Positions 60,590 to 64,000 of a stretch of DNA of 64,000 nt are shown piece by piece; within the stretch, counting starts at the first letter, position 1; each line of letters opens with the position of its first letter. The notes under the pieces were generated by a model, which was not told the DNA's origin, searched no databases, and worked only from the letters and a program-made list of their open reading frames with translations. Location: contig JABWCR010000013.1 of assembly GCA_013359125.1 (NCBI GenBank), forward strand, positions 47,342 through 111,341. The letters are read 5' to 3'. The position numbers were made by a program, and so were the translations under genes. The DNA comes from Armatimonadota bacterium. Its GTDB lineage: Bacteria > Armatimonadota > Fimbriimonadia > Fimbriimonadales > GBS-DC.

Positions 60590-63244
60590 ATGAAGCGCGT
60601 TTATCAGTTTGAGGAAGGCCGAGCCGATATGCGGGACTTGCTAGGCGGCAAGGGCGCAAACTTGGCCGAGATGACCAACATCGGTCTGCCCGTGCCGCCG
60701 GGGTTTACCATCACGACGGACGCCTGCCGCGATTATATGCGTAACGGCTCTATGGACCACGAGCTTCTATCAGAGATCGACGGGGCGCTGGCCAAGGTCG
60801 AGCAAGCGTCGGGCAAGCAATTTGGCGATCCGGCCGATCCCCTCCTGCTGTCGGTGCGCTCCGGCGCCAAGTTCAGCATGCCGGGCATGATGGACACGGT
60901 TTTGAACTTAGGGCTGAACGACGAGACGGCACAGGCGCTGATTCGATTGACCGACAATCCGCGCTTTGTATACGACGCCTATCGTCGCTTTATCATGATG
61001 TTCAGCGACATTGTCTTAGACATCGGCAAAAAGGCGTTCGAAGAGAAGTTCGACGAATTGAAAAGCCGATTAGGGGCCAAAGCCGATACCGATGTGCCTG
61101 CCGAGGCGCTCAGGGGCTTGGTAGAGGAGTTCAAAACGCTGGTGGCGAGCAAGGGGCATACCTTTCCTCAAAGCCCGAAAGATCAACTGAGACTCGCGAT
61201 CGAGGCGGTCTTTAAGTCGTGGAACAACGAGCGCGCGCGGGTTTACAGGGCCAAAGAGCGCATCTCCGACGAGATTGGCACGGCGTGCAACGTGCAGGCA
61301 ATGGTTTTTGGCAACATGGGCGACGATTCGGGCACGGGCGTCGCCTTCACGCGCGATCCTTCGACCGGTGAGAATGAGCTCTATGGCGAGTTCTTGATCA
61401 ACGCGCAGGGAGAAGACGTGGTGGCGGGCGTGCGCACGCCTCTGCATCTGGACGATCTGAAGAGCATCATGCCGGACGTGTATCGGCAGTTCGCCCAGAT
61501 CGCGCTTCAGTTAGAGGAGCATTACCGCGACATGATGGACCTGGAGTTCACCATCGAGCGCGGGAAGCTCTTTATGCTCCAGTGTCGCGCTGGCAAACGC
61601 ACAGGGCGGTCGGCGGTCAAGATCGCGGTCGACCTGGTGCAAGAGGGTCGAATCAGCATCGACGAGGCCATCATGCGCGTGCCGCCCGCCAAATTGGACG
61701 AATTGCTTCACTGGCAAGTCGATCCCGAAGCTTTGAAAGGCGGTGGGTACACAGAGTTAGCCAAGGGATTGGCCGCCTCGCCCGGCGCCGGAAGCGGCCA
61801 TGCCGTCTTTGATGCCGAAACGGCGCTGGCCTGGAAGGAATCGGGCCGAAAAGTGATCTTAGTTCGGCCGGAGACCAACCCGGACGATCTGAAGGGCATG
61901 TTGGCCTCCGTGGCCATTCTGACGGCTAGGGGCGGCATGACCTCGCACGCGGCCGTGGTGGCGCGCGGGTTTGGCATTCCCTGTGTCGCCGGATGCGAAG
62001 CGCTGGCGATCGATGAAGAGGGCAGGCGCTTTACAGCCAAGGGCCAAACGATCCAAGAGGGCGATGTGATCACCGTCGATGGCGCAACGGGCAAGGTCTT
62101 CTTGGGCGATGTCCCCTTGGTCGAGCCGGCCTTAACGCCCGAGTTCTTAACGCTGTTGGGCTGGGCCGAGGAGCGCAAACGACTGGGCGTCCGGGCAAAC
62201 GCCGACAACCCGGAAGACGCGGCCAAAGCGATCGAGTTCGGCGCCAAGGGCATCGGTCTCTGTCGCACCGAGCACATGTTTTTCGAAGACCGCCTGCCCA
62301 TCATGCGCGAGATGATCCTGGCTAAAGACGAAACTGGCCGTCGGGCCGCGCTCGACAAACTTCGGCCTTTCCAGCGCGACGATTTTGTCGGCATCTTCAA
62401 AGCCATGTCGGGCTATCCGGTTACGGTGCGCTTGGTCGATCCGCCGCTGCACGAGTTCTTGCCAGACCACGAAGAGTTGCTGCGCGAGATCATCGTTATG
62501 GAAGTCGCCCGGAGCGAATCGCCCGAATTAGAGACCAAGAAGGCGCTCTTGGCCCGAGTAGAAAAGCTGAAAGAGGCGAACCCTATGCTGGGCCTGCGCG
62601 GCGTGCGCCTCTCCATCATCCATCCCGAGATCGTCGAGATGCAAGTAGCAGCCATCATCGAAGCAGCGATCTTGGCGAAGCGCGAGGGCTTCGACCCCAA
62701 GGTCGAAATCATGATCCCGCTGGTGAGCCATGTGAACGAGCTTCGAATCGTGCGCGACAAGTTAGAAGACGTAGCGAAACAGACTATGCACGGCGAGACG
62801 GTCGATTACATGTTCGGTACTATGATCGAGCTTCCCCGCGCCGCGCTGACCGCCAACGAAATTGCCGAATACGCGGAGTTCTTCTCGTTCGGCACCAACG
62901 ATCTGACCCAGACCACTTTTGGCTTCAGCCGGGACGACGTGGAAGGCAAGTTTATGCTCCAGTACCTCCAGGACGGCATACTGCCCGAGAATCCGTTCGT
63001 CAGCATCGACCGCGAGGGCGTCGGCCAACTCGTTCGAATGGCGTGCGAAAAGGGCAGAGCGACCAGGCCAAACATCAAGTTAGGCATCTGCGGCGAGCAC
63101 GGCGGAGACCCGGCATCGGTCGAGTTTTGCCACGAGGCGGGGCTGGATTACGTCAGCTGTTCGCCCTATCGAGTGCCCATTGCCCGGCTTGCGGCGGCAC
63201 AGGCCGCGCTCAAATCGAAAGTCAGCGTCAACGAAGACAAGTAG
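60590..63244 (+). CDS. ppdK: Pyruvate, phosphate dikinase
   Basis: 884 residues, full length. N-terminal ATP-grasp domain (RDLLGGKGANLAEMTNIGLPVPPGF, SVRSGAKFSMPGMMDTVLNLG), the swivelling domain with the catalytic His in GGMTSHAAVVARGFGIP, and the PEP/pyruvate barrel with LCRTEHMFFEDRLP and FSFGTNDLTQTTFGFSRDD, ending in GICGEHGGDPASVEF. It converts pyruvate, ATP and Pi to PEP, AMP and PPi; the PPi could feed the hppA pump in reverse. GGAGG is 11 nt before the ATG. TAGTG overlap with tdk. Confidence 0.97.
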   Translation: MKRVYQFEEGRADMRDLLGGKGANLAEMTNIGLPVPPGFTITTDACRDYMRNGSMDHELLSEIDGALAKVEQASGKQFGDPADPLLLSVRSGAKFSMPGMMDTVLNLGLNDETAQALIRLTDNPRFVYDAYRRFIMMFSDIVLDIGKKAFEEKFDELKSRLGAKADTDVPAEALRGLVEEFKTLVASKGHTFPQSPKDQLRLAIEAVFKSWNNERARVYRAKERISDEIGTACNVQAMVFGNMGDDSGTGVAFTRDPSTGENELYGEFLINAQGEDVVAGVRTPLHLDDLKSIMPDVYRQFAQIALQLEEHYRDMMDLEFTIERGKLFMLQCRAGKRTGRSAVKIAVDLVQEGRISIDEAIMRVPPAKLDELLHWQVDPEALKGGGYTELAKGLAASPGAGSGHAVFDAETALAWKESGRKVILVRPETNPDDLKGMLASVAILTARGGMTSHAAVVARGFGIPCVAGCEALAIDEEGRRFTAKGQTIQEGDVITVDGATGKVFLGDVPLVEPALTPEFLTLLGWAEERKRLGVRANADNPEDAAKAIEFGAKGIGLCRTEHMFFEDRLPIMREMILAKDETGRRAALDKLRPFQRDDFVGIFKAMSGYPVTVRLVDPPLHEFLPDHEELLREIIVMEVARSESPELETKKALLARVEKLKEANPMLGLRGVRLSIIHPEIVEMQVAAIIEAAILAKREGFDPKVEIMIPLVSHVNELRIVRDKLEDVAKQTMHGETVDYMFGTMIELPRAALTANEIAEYAEFFSFGTNDLTQTTFGFSRDDVEGKFMLQYLQDGILPENPFVSIDREGVGQLVRMACEKGRATRPNIKLGICGEHGGDPASVEFCHEAGLDYVSCSPYRVPIARLAAAQAALKSKVSVNEDK

Positions 63245-63822
63245 TGAGAAAGGACCGGCTGGGGCAACTGATCGTCATCGCCGGCAGCATGTTCGCCGGA
63301 AAATCGGAAGAGCTGATCCGCCTCGCCCGCCGCAACACCTATGCCCGGCGCAAGATTCAAGTGTTCAAGCACGCCTGGGACGACCGGTTCGAAAAGACGG
63401 CAGTCGCCGCCCACAGCGGGATGAAGATCGAAGGCGAACCGGTGCGCAACAGCGCCGAGATCGCCGCGCGACTGGAGCCGGACACCGAGGTGATCGCGAT
63501 CGAGGAGGCGCAGTTCTTCGACGAGGGGCTGCCAGCCATGGCTGTGCGTTGGGCGGACGAAGGGCGAACCGTGATCCTGGCCGGGCTGGACCAAGACTTT
63601 CGTCGAGAACCCTTCGGCATCATGCCGCAACTGATGGCGGTGGCCGACGAAGTGGTGAAACTGCGCGCGATCTGCATGGTGTGCGGCCAGTCGGCAAGCC
63701 ACACCCAGCGCTTGGTGGACGGCAAGCCCGCGGCTTGGAACGAGCCGACCGTGCTGATCGGCGCCGAGGATCATTACGAGGCCCGCTGTCGCCGCTGCCA
63801 CCGCATCAAAAAGCCCAAGTAA
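63244..63822 (+). CDS. tdk: Thymidine kinase
   Basis: 192 residues from GTG 63244, which shares one base with the ppdK stop. LIVIAGSMFAGKSEELIRLARR is the type II P-loop. EVIAIEEAQFFDEGLP holds the catalytic Glu region, and Cys pairs CMVCGQ and CRRCHRIK bind Zn. It phosphorylates thymidine to dTMP. An upstream in-frame ATG would lie inside ppdK. Confidence 0.95.
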   Translation: MRKDRLGQLIVIAGSMFAGKSEELIRLARRNTYARRKIQVFKHAWDDRFEKTAVAAHSGMKIEGEPVRNSAEIAARLEPDTEVIAIEEAQFFDEGLPAMAVRWADEGRTVILAGLDQDFRREPFGIMPQLMAVADEVVKLRAICMVCGQSASHTQRLVDGKPAAWNEPTVLIGAEDHYEARCRRCHRIKKPK

Positions 63823-63841
63823 CGCATGCTTCTTAGGGCAT

Positions 63842-64000
63842 GATTCGTATCTAATTTTGTGCTACATTTCCGCAGATTCCCGTTCGCAACCCTCTATAAC
63901 TCGGGAGGGCGAGCGTCCCCGCGAGCCGAAACAGACTGGCCCGACAGTACCGCCGCCGTCCCGGCGGCCCGAACATCGGCCGGCGAGGACGCTGGCGGTA
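63842..64000. repeat. Dispersed repeat, copy 4 (left terminus and start of core, cut by the window end)
   Basis: GATTCGTATCTAATTTTGTG, then GCTACATTTCCGCAG and CCCGTTCG, match the left terminus of copy 3, followed by one GGGCGAGCGTCCCCGCGAGCC unit at about 63903 and a GC-rich, self-complementary core that runs off the window. Confidence 0.85.

Overview
The window looks like chromosomal DNA of a GC-rich, Gram-negative-type bacterium. Five secreted proteins end in the same paired dockerin-like tail, one protein has a PEP-CTERM sorting tail, and a lineage-type GC-rich dispersed repeat occurs four times. This combination fits Armatimonadota (Fimbriimonadales-like). That assignment is an inference from gene content; no rRNA or marker tree is available here.

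Layout. 1-4.3 kb: the end of an aldo/keto reductase, a dispersed repeat, a membrane pyrophosphatase (hppA) and a secreted laminin-B/dockerin-like protein. 4.3-12 kb (minus strand): a secreted hypothetical, a UspA protein with an Rrf2 regulator, and an F-type ATP synthase operon atpB-E-F-H-A-G that lacks atpD and atpC. 12-19.4 kb: a DHFR-like reductase preceded by a leaderless 21-codon ORF, two secreted dockerin-like proteins, tRNA-Val and tRNA-Leu, a MacB-type efflux set, a NTP-transferase/DinB pair and a YbdK-type ligase. 19.5-26.4 kb: a ten-unit 38-bp tandem array, an ABC exporter, a RecB-family nuclease, a slipin, an orphan histidine kinase and dUTPase. 26.4-35.5 kb: two secreted beta-propeller proteins (one with an in-frame UGA), a four-gene ABC operon, a PEP-CTERM protein and an isolated nuoD. 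35.5-40.8 kb: a repeat with terminal inverted repeats, then a tightly coupled five-gene operon of two thymidylate-kinase-like proteins, a CHAD protein, a degenerate phosphoesterase/HD fusion and Ppx/GppA. 40.7-50.1 kb: an MFS transporter, aat, a three-gene ABC exporter, a HerA-like ATPase, then minisatellites and restriction-modification remnants. 50.2-64 kb: clpB, rluD, tRNA-Gly, tRNA-Sec, a dioxygenase, two solute-binding proteins, recG-coaD, ppdK-tdk and a fourth repeat copy.

The strongest candidate for a new system is the 35.8-40.8 kb operon, read here as a polyphosphate or alarmone module: a polyphosphate-binding CHAD protein, an exopolyphosphatase, an HD protein that repeats the C-terminal half of that Ppx behind an apparently dead phosphoesterase domain, and two P-loop kinases, one with a damaged Walker A lysine. 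Regulatory signals also stand out: a CRP/FNR-like palindrome at both the atp and the nuoD promoters, a HAIR-like (HspR) operator at clpB, and a recurring TATAAT-6 to 10 nt-start codon arrangement that suggests many leaderless mRNAs. A clear selenocysteine tRNA shows that the organism probably makes selenoproteins.
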